This document shows positions 14,356-23,101 of a DNA stretch of 28,502 bases, piece by piece (the first letter of the stretch is position 1; every line of letters begins with the position of its first letter). The position numbers and the translations under genes were made by a program. The stretch covers positions 1-28,502 of the forward strand of contig CBDUTJ010000035.1 in the NCBI GenBank assembly GCA_965370415.1. Reading direction: 5' to 3'. A model generated the notes under the pieces. The model had not been told where the DNA came from. It saw nothing but the letters and a program-made list of their open reading frames with translations, and did no database searches. The stretch comes from JACNIV01 sp965370415. Lineage in GTDB: Bacteria; Cloacimonadota; Cloacimonadia; Cloacimonadales; TCS61.

Positions 14356-15519
14356 ATGTTAAAAAATAAAAAGATATTATTGGGAGTCACAGGCGGCATC
14401 GCTGCTTATAAGGCAGTCGATCTGGCAAGCAAATTAACAAAACTGGGAGCGGAAGTAAAAACCATTATGACCGCAAATGCTTGCGAGTTGATCAGTCCGA
14501 TCACGTTTAAATCCATTACCCATCAGCCCGTAATTACAAAGATGTTCGATATAAATGCAGATATCGAGCATATCTCTCTGGCAGATTGGGCCGAGATAGT
14601 TATCATAGCTCCTGCAACTGCAAATATCATTGGAAAAGTCACTGGTGGGATTGCTGATGATCTTTTATCCACAACGATAATGGCAACCCGTTCTCCAGTA
14701 CTATTTGTTCCGTCAATGAACGTTCATATGTATGAGAACCCGATAGTTCAGGAAAACATTTCCAGGCTTTCCAAACTCGGTTATTTCTTTATGGAACCGG
14801 AAAAGGGGATGCTTGCCTGCGGTTATGAAGGAAAGGGTCGCTTTCCAAAAACCGATGAGATTATCTATTTTGTTCAAACATATTTGAACTATAAAAAAAA
14901 TCTGAAAGATATTCCTATTCTTATCACAGCAGGTGCTACCAGGGAAAACATGGATCCGATGAGATTCATCACAAACCACTCAACCGGAAAAATGGGGATA
15001 GCACTGGCTCGTGCTGCTCATATTCGTGGTGCAAAAGTTACTTTAATTGCAGGAAGTATCACAGAAGATATTCCAGAATATCTGAAATGTATAAAAACAT
15101 CAACTGCTGATGAAATGTTTAAAGCAACTACGAAAGAATTTCCCAAAAATCAAATTACTTTTATGACAGCTGCAGTAAGTGATTACACACCGTCGACACC
15201 TTCCAAAAAGAAAATAAAAAAAGCTGATGATATGGTCTTGAACTTAAAGAGAACAAAAGATATTCTTCTTGAACTTGGAAAAAAGAAAACAGACAAACAA
15301 ATGTTAGTTGGATTTGCTGCTGAATCAGAAAAAATTATTGAAAATGCAAAACTGAAATTAAAAAAGAAGAATCTGGATTTCATTGCTGCTAATAACCTGA
15401 ACATTGCCGGTAAAGATGATACTGAGATAATCTTAATTGGAAAAAAAATCGAAGAGAAACTGACTGGTAGAAAATTCCAGGTAGCTCATAAAATATTTGA
15501 TTTGATATTTAATAAATAA
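14356..15519 (+). CDS. coaBC: CoaBC, bifunctional phosphopantothenoylcysteine decarboxylase / phosphopantothenate-cysteine ligase
   Basis: Two consecutive steps of coenzyme A synthesis. The N-terminal CoaC flavoprotein half (about 1-185) shows LLGVTGGIAAYKA, the active-site His in HISLADWAE, APATANIIGKVTGGIADDLL, PSMNVHMYENP and the GMLACGYEGKGRFP lid with the catalytic Cys. The C-terminal CoaB half (about 190-387) shows ITAGATRENMDPMRFITNHS, MTAAVSDYTP and the LKRTKDIL segment. Length 387 is normal. The start ATG at 14356 follows GGAG. It is first in a plus-strand run; an SDR gene begins 11 nt after it. Confidence 0.96.
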   Translation: MLKNKKILLGVTGGIAAYKAVDLASKLTKLGAEVKTIMTANACELISPITFKSITHQPVITKMFDINADIEHISLADWAEIVIIAPATANIIGKVTGGIADDLLSTTIMATRSPVLFVPSMNVHMYENPIVQENISRLSKLGYFFMEPEKGMLACGYEGKGRFPKTDEIIYFVQTYLNYKKNLKDIPILITAGATRENMDPMRFITNHSTGKMGIALARAAHIRGAKVTLIAGSITEDIPEYLKCIKTSTADEMFKATTKEFPKNQITFMTAAVSDYTPSTPSKKKIKKADDMVLNLKRTKDILLELGKKKTDKQMLVGFAAESEKIIENAKLKLKKKNLDFIAANNLNIAGKDDTEIILIGKKIEEKLTGRKFQVAHKIFDLIFNK

Positions 15520-15530
15520 CGGAAATCGAA

Positions 15531-16280
15531 ATGAAAAAAGCGATCATAATTACCGGTGCCAATGGAAATGTAGGATCTTATTTTGCGCGTAAATTCTTAG
15601 AATCAGGTGAAAACCTTATCCTGCTGATACATAAGAGCGAACAAAGACTGCAGAATTTTCAACAAAAGTTTGCTCATAATCTCCGGATCATCAAGGTTGA
15701 CTTGATCGATATATCTCTATTAAAAAACAATCTTTCCAAAGTGATTGAAGAAACAGGTTGGCAACCGGATAGATTGATCCATACAGCCACAAAGCGCAGT
15801 CACGATTTCAAACCACTGGTAGATACCGATCCTGAAATCTGGAAACAAATTGTATTGATGAACATTGTAGGTACTTTCAATATTTTAAAATGCCTTATTC
15901 CTTACTTTAAAAAAAATAACTATGGTAAGATCGTACTTTTTGGATCGAACGTTACCCGTATCGGTTTACCGAAAGGTTCGGCTTATTCTGCTTCCAAAGC
16001 GGGAATTGCTAATATCAGCAGAACACTTGCAGCAGAAGAGGCAGAAAATAACATTATCATAAACACCGTGTCTCCCGGTCCTATCAAGATAGATGACAGC
16101 CAGTTTTCGGAAAGTTACCGCAAATTCAGAGAAGAATATTATAATAAGAAAATTCGCGATATTCCTTTGAAACGCTGCGCTTCATTCGAAGATATTTTTG
16201 GTCTTTGCAGGTTTCTGCTTTCTGAAGAAAATTCGTACATAACCGGCGAAGAATTTTTCATCACAGGCGGAAAAATTTGA
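15531..16280 (+). CDS. Short-chain dehydrogenase/reductase (SDR family)
   Basis: 249-residue classical SDR. The cofactor loop is TGANGNVGSYFA (TGxxxGxG, about 8-19), HTAT is near residue 85, and NIVG follows. The catalytic Ser is in FGSNVTRIG, and the YxxxK pair is Tyr-Ser-Ala-Ser-Lys in GSAYSASKAG. NTVSPGPI follows, and the end (YITGEEFFITGGKI) matches FabG-like enzymes. The substrate is unknown; FabG-type 3-oxoacyl reduction is one option, but no fatty-acid genes are nearby. It is tightly packed between coaBC and the Omp85 gene, whose TTG start overlaps this stop. Confidence 0.88.
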   Translation: MKKAIIITGANGNVGSYFARKFLESGENLILLIHKSEQRLQNFQQKFAHNLRIIKVDLIDISLLKNNLSKVIEETGWQPDRLIHTATKRSHDFKPLVDTDPEIWKQIVLMNIVGTFNILKCLIPYFKKNNYGKIVLFGSNVTRIGLPKGSAYSASKAGIANISRTLAAEEAENNIIINTVSPGPIKIDDSQFSESYRKFREEYYNKKIRDIPLKRCASFEDIFGLCRFLLSEENSYITGEEFFITGGKI

Positions 16281-17341
16281 GAAAACACCTCCTGATCTGT
16301 ACACTATTATTATTGTTTCACAAGACATATGCAAAACCAGAGATCGCAGGATATCCTTCCCTGGGATATTCTAACGAAACAGGTTTTTTTGGTGGTGGAT
16401 CTGTTTACTTGCGTTATCGTTCTACACAATTTGATGAAACCGTTCCCAAGAATGTTTTTTACCTTACAACCGAATACAGCCAGAAGAAACAATTTTCTCT
16501 GAAATTTGAACCGGAAATTCGTTTATTGAACGGATTATACACAATTTCTACTAAATTGAAATATAAATATTGGCCTTCCAATTTCTATGGAATAGGAAAT
16601 GATAACAATAAAAACAACTCTGAAAAATTCACTCCAAACGAGTTCTCATTCATTTTGGATTGGCAGCGTCGGATATCCGATAACTTAACTATTTCGCTTA
16701 TATACGATTTCAGTAAATACGAAATTGAAAAGATGGAAGAAAATGGTTTGTTAGATGCTAGCTCGATTCCTGGTAGTGAGGGTGGTATAAATTCCGGTTT
16801 GGGCTGGCAGGTAAGTTACAATAGATATGATAATGAGTTTTATCCTACAAAAGGTGGATTGTACAGCTTTCAGATAATGAGTTTTAATAGAAGAGTTGGA
16901 AGTGATTTTGATTATAATCAATACTATTTGGATTTACGGGAATATTTTTCTCTTTCGGAAACTCAGGTTATTGCCTTGCAGGGATATTTTTCTTTTATCA
17001 ATGGTGATCCTCCTTTTTACCGGATGTCTTATTTGAATGATTATATGAGAGGGGTTACTTCCAATCTTTTCATTGATAAACATATGGCTATCATACGAAC
17101 AGAATATCGTGTATTCCCATGGCAATATGGTTTTCGAAAAAGGTTAGGATTTGTTGTTTTCGTCGAAACAGGCCAGGTAGCTCATGAATTTAATGAATTC
17201 GCTATCGAACATATTAAACTGAATTATGGCTTCGGATTCCGGTTTTCATTTTTATTAGAAGACAGACTAAACCTTTGTTTTGATATTGGTTTTGGAGAGG
17301 TGAACTGTAATATTTCCATGTCCAGCAGAGAAGCATATTGA
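16277..17341 (+). CDS. Lone Omp85/BamA-type outer-membrane barrel (bacterial surface antigen family)
   Basis: 354 residues, starting at a TTG (16277) that overlaps the SDR stop as TTGA, with AGGCGG about 7 nt upstream. A signal peptide (MRKHLLICTLLLLFHKTYA) is followed directly by a barrel with no POTRA repeats. Omp85-like signs include FFGGGSVYLRYR near the N-terminus, YDNEFYPTKGGLYSFQ (very typical of BamA/TamA barrels) and MRGVTSNLFIDKHMAIIRTE, whose MRG stands where the VRGF/RGY of loop 6 lies in the family. The C-terminus ends in EAY rather than an aromatic beta-signal, which is unusual and might reflect a few extra residues. Without POTRA it is unlikely to be the main BamA. Function unknown. 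Confidence 0.75.
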   Translation: MRKHLLICTLLLLFHKTYAKPEIAGYPSLGYSNETGFFGGGSVYLRYRSTQFDETVPKNVFYLTTEYSQKKQFSLKFEPEIRLLNGLYTISTKLKYKYWPSNFYGIGNDNNKNNSEKFTPNEFSFILDWQRRISDNLTISLIYDFSKYEIEKMEENGLLDASSIPGSEGGINSGLGWQVSYNRYDNEFYPTKGGLYSFQIMSFNRRVGSDFDYNQYYLDLREYFSLSETQVIALQGYFSFINGDPPFYRMSYLNDYMRGVTSNLFIDKHMAIIRTEYRVFPWQYGFRKRLGFVVFVETGQVAHEFNEFAIEHIKLNYGFGFRFSFLLEDRLNLCFDIGFGEVNCNISMSSREAY

Positions 17342-17359
17342 GTTAAGCAGGAGTAATTG

Positions 17360-18109
17360 TTGAAAAAAAAATTGATCTTTCTCTTTATACTGATTTCTAT
17401 TTTTTTAAACGCTTTTGAGAATGGTGAGAAACTTACTTTTAAAATTAAATATGGCGTTATTTCTGCAGGTGAAGCTACCCTGAAAATCAAGGAAACAACT
17501 TACAAAGATACTATCGAATGTTACAAAATTGAATCACTGGTCAAAACAAATTCATTTTTCGACAAAATTTATAAAGTGCGGGATAAAATGGAATCGATCT
17601 GGGAAAAACGCAGACTGGTAGCCCTTCGGTTCACTAAAAAATTGCGAGAAGGGAAGTACCGCCAACATCGCATTCATTTTTATTATCCGGATCTGGGATT
17701 TACGATCTATACAAAATTTGGTAGAAAAACAAAAAAAACCAAAGAAAAAAGGATGGAAATTCCACCGGGCACACAAGATATTTTCAGCGCTTTTTATTAC
17801 TTCCGATTGCAGGATTTTTCTGTGGGAGATACGCTCACGATCAATGTTACTGCCGATGGCAGGAACTATCCTGCTGATATAGTTGTACACCGCACTGAAA
17901 CCATGGAGACGATTTTCGGTGAGAAGGAATGTTTCGTGATCGAGCCCATTTTGAAGGGCGAAGCGATCTTCAAACAAACAGGAAAAATACTCATCTGGCT
18001 CACTGCTGATGAACATAAAATTCCTGTTAAAATGAGTAGTAAAATTATATTTGGCAGTTTTAAGGCAATTCTGAAAGATGCAAAAAACGTCCCTTACAAA
18101 AAAAAGTAG
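17360..18109 (+). CDS. DUF3108 periplasmic protein
   Basis: 249 residues from TTG 17360, preceded by CAGGAG with 6-nt spacing (an adjacent TTG at 17357 is also in frame). An N-terminal signal peptide (KKKLIFLFILISIFLNAFE) is followed by GEKLTFKIKYGVISAGEATL, the opening motif of DUF3108 proteins, and by IPPGTQDIFSAFYYFR, a second strongly conserved block. The family has a lipid-binding-like beta-barrel appearance and unknown function. It overlaps queA by 32 nt and follows the Omp85 barrel by 15-18 nt, so it may serve the envelope with that protein; this is inference from position. Confidence 0.82.
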   Translation: MKKKLIFLFILISIFLNAFENGEKLTFKIKYGVISAGEATLKIKETTYKDTIECYKIESLVKTNSFFDKIYKVRDKMESIWEKRRLVALRFTKKLREGKYRQHRIHFYYPDLGFTIYTKFGRKTKKTKEKRMEIPPGTQDIFSAFYYFRLQDFSVGDTLTINVTADGRNYPADIVVHRTETMETIFGEKECFVIEPILKGEAIFKQTGKILIWLTADEHKIPVKMSSKIIFGSFKAILKDAKNVPYKKK

Positions 18110-19118
18110 TTACTGGTACCAGCTTCCGGACGAACTGATTGCTCAATACCCGAAAGATAAAAGATCAACTTCACGGCTTTTGTATCTGAACAAAAATACC
18201 GGTGCTATCTCACATCACAAATTTACTGATATTCTCGAATTATTGAAGCCATCCGATGTACTTGTATTGAACCGAACCAAAGTAATCCCTGCACGTCTTC
18301 TGGGGAAAAAATCTACTGGTGCGAAGGTTGAAGTTTTCCTGCTAAATCAAAAAACCGATACAACATGGGAGTGCTTGGTAAAACCGGGTAGAAGATTAAA
18401 AGTGGGTACCGAAGTTAGATTTTCCCAGGATCTTTCCGGAAAAATAATAGACCGCACAGAAGATGGTGAAAGATTAGTGGAATTCGACTGGGAAGGAGAT
18501 TTCTGGGAAATTTTGGAAAAAACTGGTAAGACTCCGCTACCACCATATATCAAAAGAGAATCCATAGAAAAAGATAAGGAAACCTATCAAACAGTATATG
18601 CACGAGAAAGAGGGTCTGTGGCAGCTCCCACAGCAGGTTTACATTTTACCCGAGAGCTTCTAAACAAGCTCGAACAAAAAGGTATAGAAATCCTGGAAGT
18701 CCTTCTTCATGTGGGATTGGGAACTTTCCAAATGGTTAAAACTGAAAACATCGATGAACACAAAATGCACAGTGAATTCTGCCGGATCACACAAGAAACT
18801 GCAGAGAAAATAAATAAAGCAAAAAGTGAAGGTCGAAGAATAGTAGCTGTGGGAACTACATCCATCCGAACTCTGGAAAGTTTTGCAGAAAACGGGATAT
18901 TAACATCCGGTGCACACTGGACGGATATTTTCATATATCCGGGAAAGAAATTGCAGATCACCGATGGATTGATCACGAATTTCCACCTGCCGTATTCCAC
19001 ACTTTTAATGCTGGTTTCCGCATTTGCCGGATATGATAATATTATGAATGCCTATAAAATTGCAGTGAATGAAAAATACCGTTTTTTCAGTTATGGTGAC
19101 GCAATGTTGATATTGTAA
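18078..19118 (+). CDS. queA: QueA, S-adenosylmethionine:tRNA ribosyltransferase-isomerase
   Basis: Transfers and isomerises the ribosyl part of SAM onto preQ1 at the tRNA wobble position to give epoxyqueuosine. 346 residues. Motifs: YQLPDELIAQYP, VLNRTKVIPARLLG, VKPGRRLKVG, PLPPYIKR, GSVAAPTAGLHFT, LHVGLGTFQMVK, VGTTSIRTLES and TDGLITNFHLPYSTLLMLVS. The only possible start near the core is ATG 18078, inside the DUF3108 gene, giving a 12-residue lead (MQKTSLTKKSSY) before the usual N-terminus and no strong ribosome site, so it is probably translated by coupling. It is last in the coaBC run. Confidence 0.96.
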   Translation: MQKTSLTKKSSYWYQLPDELIAQYPKDKRSTSRLLYLNKNTGAISHHKFTDILELLKPSDVLVLNRTKVIPARLLGKKSTGAKVEVFLLNQKTDTTWECLVKPGRRLKVGTEVRFSQDLSGKIIDRTEDGERLVEFDWEGDFWEILEKTGKTPLPPYIKRESIEKDKETYQTVYARERGSVAAPTAGLHFTRELLNKLEQKGIEILEVLLHVGLGTFQMVKTENIDEHKMHSEFCRITQETAEKINKAKSEGRRIVAVGTTSIRTLESFAENGILTSGAHWTDIFIYPGKKLQITDGLITNFHLPYSTLLMLVSAFAGYDNIMNAYKIAVNEKYRFFSYGDAMLIL

Positions 19119-19136
19119 TCTAATCACAAAGATTTA

Positions 19137-19151
19137 TACGCCTTTGGCGTA
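19137..19151. repeat. Small inverted repeat in the queA-birA gap
   Basis: TACGCC and GGCGTA pair around TTT shortly after the queA stop. It sits within 'cacaaagattta...acacaaagatgg' text that reads like a degenerate dispersed intergenic repeat. No T-tract follows, so a terminator role is doubtful. Confidence 0.4.
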
Positions 19152-19246
19152 CACAAAGATGGAAAAGAATTTTATCGCACTTTGCGAAGCTTCCCACGAA
19201 GAAATTCTTAGAAATAAGATTCGGAAAGTTCTTGATTAAAAGCTTG

Positions 19247-19301
19247 TTCCCAAGCCCCAGCTTGGGAATATAACGCGTTACGAAAGAAGACTTTCGTAAC
19301 G
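19247..19301. repeat. Tandem pair of REP-like hairpins
   Basis: Hairpin one: TTCCCAAGC (19247-19255) and GCTTGGGAA (19260-19268), loop CCCA. Hairpin two: CGTTACGAAAG (19276-19286) and CTTTCGTAACG (19291-19301), loop AAGA. Both are perfect, have 4-nt loops and lie 7 nt apart in the 237-bp gap between queA and birA. The first is close to the widespread GTTCCCAAGC-type palindromic repeats known from many bacterial genomes. Confidence 0.75.
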
Positions 19302-19355
19302 AGCATTAAGACACTAAAGTACGAAGAATCTCGGGTAGAAATGAAATGAGGTAAT

Positions 19356-20096
19356 ATGAAAGATTTTCAACATCCCCTGTTCGATGAAATTTATTCTTTC
19401 GATAAAATAGAAAGCACAAATTTAAAAGCAAAGAAGCTGATCAAAGATGGAGCTGCTCGTGGGAATTTCCTGGTAATTTCCCGTGTCCAATCCGGTGGGA
19501 TAGGAAGAAATAGAAATCGCTGGTTCTCTCCTGATGGCGGCATCTGGATGACAGCTAGTTTATATGGTTTAACCGTTTCTTCCAATCTCACTATCTTCAC
19601 ATGTATCTGCATTCACAAAGCACTTACACTGCTTTTTCCTGAAATAAAAAGCAACTTGAAGATCAAGTGGCCAAACGATATTTATCTGAATAATAAAAAA
19701 CTCTGTGGCATTTTATCCAGCAACCTTCAAGCAGAAAAATACCATCTATTAGGAGTTGGATTGAATTCAAATGTTTGCGAAATGCCGTTTGAATTAAATG
19801 ATATTGCTATTTCACTGAGAAAAGAATTAAATCACAACATCGATAACAAAATTCTAATTACAAAGATCTTTGATAATTTTGCCAGCGATCTGCCCGACTT
19901 TATCGAGGGAAACCTGGATGTGAAATATTACAATGAACATTCACTTTTGAAAGGACGCAATATTGAACTTGATACGGATTTCGATAAATTTACTGGCATT
20001 GTAAAAGGCATCAACAAAAGCGGTGCTCTGCTCATAGAACTTAAATCAGGCATGATCCAACCTTTTTATGCGGGAACGGTTATAAGCTGGGATTGA
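19356..20096 (+). CDS. birA: BirA-type biotin-[acetyl-CoA-carboxylase] ligase
   Basis: Activates biotin with ATP and attaches it to the carrier-protein lysine. 246 residues, lacking the N-terminal helix-turn-helix of bifunctional BirA, so it is a ligase only and not a repressor. The catalytic domain shows YSFDKIESTNLKAK, the biotinyl-AMP loop GGIGRNRNRW, LKIKWPNDIYLNNKKLCGIL with the catalytic Lys, and LLGVGLNSNV. The C-terminal SH3-like part contains ITKIF and GRNIELDTD, with FTGIVKGINKSGALLIEL. The loop reads GRNRNR rather than the common GRGRxGR. The start ATG at 19356 follows GAGG with 4-nt spacing. It stands alone after a repeat-rich gap. Confidence 0.92.
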   Translation: MKDFQHPLFDEIYSFDKIESTNLKAKKLIKDGAARGNFLVISRVQSGGIGRNRNRWFSPDGGIWMTASLYGLTVSSNLTIFTCICIHKALTLLFPEIKSNLKIKWPNDIYLNNKKLCGILSSNLQAEKYHLLGVGLNSNVCEMPFELNDIAISLRKELNHNIDNKILITKIFDNFASDLPDFIEGNLDVKYYNEHSLLKGRNIELDTDFDKFTGIVKGINKSGALLIELKSGMIQPFYAGTVISWD

Positions 20097-20365
20097 TGGA
20101 AGGTATTCAACACAGAGACACAGAGAAATCAAGTTAAGAAATTTTCAAAGCAAAGCGTTGAATCAAGAACAGCATTAATATCTTTGATTGTTACGAAGAA
20201 AATCCGTCAGAGCGGTCAGGCAGATGACTGATAGTATTCAATAAAAATGGGCAGATAACCGATCTGCTCCTACACTTTTTCGCTTATTCTCTTACCCGCT
20301 TTAACTCTCCCTGCTTTTCTACGTTTCCCTTTTAATAAAAGGGAACTGCAAGGGATTTCAACCAT
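20097..20365. other. Intergenic stretch with repeat remnants between birA and the TonB receptor gene
   Basis: No coding potential is seen. It contains 'caacacagagacacagagaa', a word type common as dispersed intergenic sequence, and near 20325-20345 a palindrome with arms TTCCCTTTTA and TAAAAGGGAA around a single A. That palindrome could help end transcription of the two convergent genes, but no clear T-tract follows it on either strand. Confidence 0.5.
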
Positions 20366-22876
20366 CTAAAATCCCACTCTAATCCCCGCTATCAAATTAC
20401 GTCCGGCAGCGGGCCAATAATAATTCGCACCGCTCCAATCCGGTCCGCCCCAAGAATCATAATAACCTGCTGTTTCGTATTCTTTATCTAAAACATTATT
20501 AATCCTCATGTTCAATTGCAGATCGGTTTTACCAAAGAGTTTTGCTAAGCTGAGCGATCCTCCAACATTCACGATCGCGTATGGATCGATGGTTCTGTCT
20601 TCGTTTTCGGTGTTATCCAAAAATTGTTTTCCCACATATTGCAATTGCGTGAAGAAATGCAGTGGTTCTGTTTTGTAGGAAAGTTTACCGCTGGTGATAA
20701 TATCAGGGAAACCGGCAATTGTATTACAGGAAAGGTCAGTTTCTACAGTTTCTGAATACCAATTACCAAATTCATCTTCAAACCATTGTTCTTCATACAT
20801 TATAAAATCTTCGAAATAATTATCACTGTAACTGAAATTTCCCGAAAATTCCAGGTTGGCTGGTAACTGCATTTTAGCACTTAATTCCACACCCCGATGC
20901 ACAGTTTTATCTGCATTCCCACGAATCGGATTTCCCTCATCATCGGCACCACCATAAGGTACGATCTCATCGTTGAAATTCATCCAGAAAAGATTTGCCT
21001 GCAAGTTCCAGATTCCGCCTACATAACCAATCCCAAATTCATAATCAACTAATTTCTCCTCTTTTACGTAAGGATCACTCCAGTTAACTCGTTCAACCGA
21101 GCCCGTGTCGGTAAAAACAGTATCTGCTGTGGCAAATAGAGGTGTTACTCCCAAATCATCCGGTCCATCCCAGGTATCGTAAAGTTCATCGTCGGTAGGT
21201 TCACGACTGGAAAGAGAAACGTTCCCATAAATATTAAAATTCTCGTTCAAGTTATAATTTATTCCAAAGCGCGGATTGAAGAAATTGTAATCCACCTCAT
21301 AAGAATTCAGGAATTCTCCTGCAAAATTTCCTGCTTCCTGTTGAGCAAACTCGTAATTAATGTGCTGAAAATATAGATTTACCATAACTGATAAGTTATT
21401 AATTGGTTTGAACAACTCATTCACGTAGAATGTAATATACTGTTTATCACCGGTATAATTGTAATATTTTTGTCCTTCTTCATAAGAAATATCTAAAGTA
21501 TCAGCACCGATAACTTCTTTGATCTCTCCCCAGTGATCACTGTCAAATAAACTGAGATAACTTCCTAAAGTAAGGCTTCCTAATTTGTGGTGTAAATTAT
21601 ATTGAGAAACCCAGCCATAATGGTTTTTAGTTACCCATTTCTGACGGATCAGATCACTCTTTATGCCTGAAATTACATTCCCGTCATCATCTTCTTCAAA
21701 AGGTTCATCAGCTAATCCGTATTCCCAAAGATCTTTACCATCTTTAAATTGTTCATAATATCCTTTTCCGCGGATGTAGAAGAATGAGTTTTTTATATCC
21801 GATCTTTCATTCAGAAAATAACTGTGATGCAGTTCAAAATGCGGCTGTGAAAAATCATCCACGTAATTATCGTAAGTATAAGGATTGTGCTGATGATTTA
21901 CTTCCAGATCGCCTTCCCAGGATGCTTCCCAGGCAGCGTGTGTAAGCTCGTGTCCGGTATAGAAATTGAACTCAGTCACAGATTTATCTCCGATCCTGGA
22001 AATATTCGTAAAGATTGCCCAGAGGTCAGATGCAGAATTATCGCGGTAGCCATCTGAACCAACTTTTGAGAAACGGATATTCGTGCTGTATTTGCCAAAT
22101 CTTCTGGCAAGTTTAACTCCAGCTTTGTAGGTTTTAAAACTACCATAACTGGCAAAAACTTCCGTTCTGTTTTCCGAGATCAGTGGTGAAGTTTGCATAT
22201 TGAGGGAACCTCCGAAAGTAGAAATCCCATACAGTGAGCTTCCTACTCCACGCTGGAACTGGATATCGGATGTGCTCTCAGCAAAGTCCGGCATGTTTAC
22301 CCAATACACATTGTGGTCTTCAGGATCATTCAGTGGAATACCGTTTATCATCACACCAATTCGTTTCTGGTCAAAACCACGGATCTTCAGATGAGCATTT
22401 CCAATAATTCCACCTGCATCCGAATAAGTAAATACACCAGGCACTTCATCTAATAGCATGGGAATTTCTTGACCAAAATTGTTTCGGATAATTTCTTCCT
22501 GTGATAGATTTGTAAAGGTAACCGGCGTTTCCCGCTCTCTGGCTTTGGTAGAAGATACTTTAATTCCTTCCACAACCAGTGGTTTAAATTTCAAATGGAT
22601 ATTCAATTTATTCGTTTCGGGAAAAATAATTTCAAGCTTCTCACCTGCATAACCGATACGTTTTATAGTTATTTTATATGTGCCTGGCTCAAGATCAGAA
22701 AAAAAGAATTTCCCATCTATATCGGAAATAGTACTCAGGTTAAGCTCTTGAATGTATATTGAAACTCCTTCAATAGATTTCTTTGAATCAGCATCCAGGG
22801 TCAAACCGGTAAGAGTGTCTGCGAAGGTTGCCCTCCAAGCAAGTAATAGTATAAAAACAACAAATATTTTTTTCAT
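20366..22876 (-). CDS. TonB-dependent outer-membrane receptor, predicted for thiamine
   Basis: 836 residues. A signal peptide (1-19, ending ATFA) is followed by a CarboxypepD_reg-like beta-sandwich (about 20-102: GLTLDADSKKSIEGVSIYIQ), a plug domain (about 115-225: PMLLDEVPGVFTYSDAGG, LKIRGFDQKRIGVMINGIPL, ISTFGGSLNMQT) and a 22-strand-type barrel. The latter ends NLIAGIRVGF with the terminal Phe of outer-membrane proteins. The start ATG at 22876 follows GGAGG. The mRNA leader carries a canonical TPP riboswitch and an intrinsic terminator, so uptake of thiamine or a thiamine phosphate/precursor is predicted; in Bacteroidetes similar TPP-controlled receptors are known. The adjacent, divergent symporter under its own TPP riboswitch supports this. 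The specific ligand is inference. Confidence 0.9.
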   Translation of the reverse strand: MKKIFVVFILLLAWRATFADTLTGLTLDADSKKSIEGVSIYIQELNLSTISDIDGKFFFSDLEPGTYKITIKRIGYAGEKLEIIFPETNKLNIHLKFKPLVVEGIKVSSTKARERETPVTFTNLSQEEIIRNNFGQEIPMLLDEVPGVFTYSDAGGIIGNAHLKIRGFDQKRIGVMINGIPLNDPEDHNVYWVNMPDFAESTSDIQFQRGVGSSLYGISTFGGSLNMQTSPLISENRTEVFASYGSFKTYKAGVKLARRFGKYSTNIRFSKVGSDGYRDNSASDLWAIFTNISRIGDKSVTEFNFYTGHELTHAAWEASWEGDLEVNHQHNPYTYDNYVDDFSQPHFELHHSYFLNERSDIKNSFFYIRGKGYYEQFKDGKDLWEYGLADEPFEEDDDGNVISGIKSDLIRQKWVTKNHYGWVSQYNLHHKLGSLTLGSYLSLFDSDHWGEIKEVIGADTLDISYEEGQKYYNYTGDKQYITFYVNELFKPINNLSVMVNLYFQHINYEFAQQEAGNFAGEFLNSYEVDYNFFNPRFGINYNLNENFNIYGNVSLSSREPTDDELYDTWDGPDDLGVTPLFATADTVFTDTGSVERVNWSDPYVKEEKLVDYEFGIGYVGGIWNLQANLFWMNFNDEIVPYGGADDEGNPIRGNADKTVHRGVELSAKMQLPANLEFSGNFSYSDNYFEDFIMYEEQWFEDEFGNWYSETVETDLSCNTIAGFPDIITSGKLSYKTEPLHFFTQLQYVGKQFLDNTENEDRTIDPYAIVNVGGSLSLAKLFGKTDLQLNMRINNVLDKEYETAGYYDSWGGPDWSGANYYWPAAGRNLIAGIRVGF

Positions 22877-22907
22877 AATTTTCCTCCATTTTTTTCTCCA
22901 TGTCTCT

Positions 22908-22972
22908 TCTTCCGAACTTTTCAGTTCGGAAGATAATATTTTTCCTTCCTTTCCGAAGCAGAAGCTTCGGAA
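22908..22972. repeat. Two REP-like hairpins in the TonB receptor leader
   Basis: Hairpin one: TCTTCCGAACT (22908-22918) and AGTTCGGAAGA (22923-22933), loop TTTC. Hairpin two: TTCCGAAGC (22951-22959) and GCTTCGGAA (22964-22972), loop AGAA. They lie between the riboswitch terminator and the start codon. The TTCCGAAG arm recurs in the palindrome inside the EndoQ-UvrD gene at 25532. Downstream words at about 22996-23045 ('aatcaatctgcgttgatctgcgtt') are a typical dispersed intergenic repeat type. Confidence 0.72.
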
Positions 22973-23050
22973 TCAGATATTAGAGGTTCAGGATAATAGT
23001 TTCTATCATAATTAATCATAATCAATCTGCGTTGATCTGCGTTAAAAATA

Positions 23051-23090
23051 ATAAAAAAACCACACACCAGCGCAAACCGGAATATGGTTT
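23051..23090 (-). terminator. Intrinsic terminator of the TPP riboswitch leader
   Basis: On the minus strand, AAACCATAT pairs with GTGTGGTTT (two G-U pairs). Inside it CCGG pairs with CTGG around a 6-nt loop, and it is followed at once by TTTTTTTATTATTTTT. It lies 12 nt after the aptamer, so ligand-controlled premature termination is the likely expression platform. Confidence 0.82.
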
Positions 23091-23101
23091 AAAATTCCAT
23101 C

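Noticed and set aside
20325..20345. Palindrome TTCCCTTTTA/TAAAAGGGAA considered as a bidirectional terminator for birA and the TonB receptor gene
   Set aside because: No T-run follows the arms on either strand, and one arm's T-run lies within the stem; it fits the REP-like hairpin group better.
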